7,394 nt of DNA, taken from NCBI GenBank assembly GCA_002428895.1, contig DIYC01000017.1:2468-9861 (forward strand), written 5' to 3'. How positions within the stretch are numbered: the stretch's first letter is position 1; every line of letters begins with the position of its first letter. Below the pieces are notes generated by a model. That model was not told the origin of the DNA. It did no database searches and saw only the letters and a list, made by a program, of their open reading frames with translations. This DNA is from Burkholderiales bacterium UBA6064. GTDB lineage: Bacteria > Pseudomonadota > Gammaproteobacteria > Burkholderiales > Burkholderiaceae_B. Position numbers and translations under genes: made by a program. Positions 6,717 through 7,394 of the stretch are shown here, piece by piece.

Positions 6717-7394
6717 TTATTCCCCTAGATACTTAGACATTCCTTTAGAATGTAACGAGTTATAAAAATCTTTATCGTTAAATAATTTTGCGCTTTGTTT
6801 ATTTGCCATAGACGGAAACGAGTCAGATTGTGGGTCATAAATATGTTTTGTACCTTTATCATCATGGTAATGAATTTGACCTGGCCTTACTCCAGGGGCT
6901 GGGTTCTCAACATCAAGGCGCCCGCGACCAGATTTATCTTTCCAAATTGTAATGCTCTCAATTTTAACGCCATTGGTTCCAAGCATACCATTATTGCCTG
7001 AACTTAGAAAAATCGAATCCCAAACACTCGATGTCCAAGCCTGAAACCCACCCAAGAACCCGCCACTACCTAGACTGACTTCTTGTTGATAACCACCCAA
7101 AGTGGCTTTACTCCGATCAAAACTACTTGCGGGTAAAGAAGTTCCTAAACCGTTAATCTGCGAAGGGCTATGCATGGGGGTTTCCATGGTGTTGGCGCCC
7201 GTTATCCCCCCAGTAATTGCGGTATAACCCAGCATAACTGCACCTAACCCTACCAGTGCATGTGCAAACCGCCCATCAGGGTCCCAATACTTATACGGAT
7301 TGTTATTCGCATACGCATAGCGGTTAAAACTTTGCACGTTGCTGGGTGTAAAGCCAATCGGATCGGCACTAATAAACCGCCCAATTTTAGGGTC
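6717..7394 (-). CDS. Rhs protein, C-terminal end with variable toxin tip (5' end outside window)
   Basis: This is the last 225 residues of an Rhs polymorphic toxin; the frame is open to the right edge, so the GTG at 7337 is not a start. The first 41 residues are the end of the Rhs core: DPKIGRFISADPIGF (1-15), then NRYAYANNNPYKYWDPDG (24-41), the conserved boundary after which toxin tips vary. Next comes a hydrophobic glycine-rich stretch (about 44-67), a low-complexity Ser/Gly linker (about 72-145), and a compact C-terminal domain (about 146-225) containing GRLDVENPAPGVRPGQIHYH (158-177) and KHIYDPQSDSFP (183-194). Such tips are delivered into competitors, often by type VI secretion, after cleavage from the Rhs shell. 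The C-terminal domain looks like a small polar enzyme with possible catalytic histidines (175, 177, 184), but I cannot name its family or activity. Confidence 0.88.
   Translation of the reverse strand, partial: DPKIGRFISADPIGFTPSNVQSFNRYAYANNNPYKYWDPDGRFAHALVGLGAVMLGYTAITGGITGANTMETPMHSPSQINGLGTSLPASSFDRSKATLGGYQQEVSLGSGGFLGGFQAWTSSVWDSIFLSSGNNGMLGTNGVKIESITIWKDKSGRGRLDVENPAPGVRPGQIHYHDDKGTKHIYDPQSDSFPSMANKQSAKLFNDKDFYNSLHSKGMSKYLGE
6722..6726 (-). promoter_or_regulatory. ribosome binding site of the putative immunity gene
   Basis: AGGGG on the - strand lies eight bases before the ATG at 6713 and inside the last codons of the toxin gene. It supports this start and ties translation of the putative immunity protein to the toxin message. 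Confidence 0.75.

Noticed and set aside
7337..7337. GTG as start of a free-standing toxin gene
   Set aside because: The frame continues to the window edge with clear Rhs core sequence (DPKIGRFISADPIGF), so this is an internal valine codon of a larger protein.
1..7394. CRISPR array, insertion sequence or phage integration module
   Set aside because: No regularly spaced repeats, transposase, integrase or terminal inverted repeats are visible on either strand.

Overview
The window looks like part of a proteobacterial chromosome. A beta- or gammaproteobacterium fits best. The evidence is the adjacent phoH and ybeY genes, a tRNA-Lys with an encoded CCA end, a small YjfB-type motility-associated protein, an OmpR/PhoB-type response regulator and an Rhs toxin tip. 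The PhoH N-terminus and the long form of OMP decarboxylase (subfamily 2) lean towards a betaproteobacterium, but this is an inference without database searching. Most of the window is moderately AT-rich. The far right end is much more AT-rich.

Layout. Positions 1-1335 read on the + strand: the C-terminal bulk of an AI-2E/PerM family membrane protein, then a 67-residue YjfB-like protein. Everything from 1355 to the right edge reads on the - strand. In transcriptional order (right to left) this is: the C-terminal end of an Rhs protein carrying a variable toxin tip, a small AT-rich gene that is probably its immunity gene, pyrF, a response regulator with no visible kinase, phoH, ybeY, a tRNA-Lys with a convincing sigma-70 promoter, and a GT4-type glycosyltransferase. 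The yjfB-like gene and the glycosyltransferase converge at about 1336-1354.

How the genes relate. The response regulator, phoH and ybeY are tightly spaced (7 and 26 bases) and probably share a transcript. PhoH and YbeY act in RNA metabolism and ribosome maturation. Here the pair is not flanked by miaB or corC; a response regulator precedes it and a tRNA follows. pyrF lies 47 bases upstream of the regulator and may feed into the same transcript. The Rhs tip and the downstream small gene form a classic toxin/immunity arrangement: three bases apart, a good ribosome binding site inside the toxin end, and a falling G+C content from core to tip to immunity gene (about 48, 33 and 28 percent by hand count).

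The least understood part is the Rhs tip and its partner (6198-7394). I recognise the Rhs core but cannot assign the toxin or immunity domain to a named family. Other points worth checking are the start of pyrF (a 68-residue N-terminal extension with no recognisable homology), the orphan regulator fused to the phoH-ybeY operon, and a possible short unannotated frame upstream of the glycosyltransferase.
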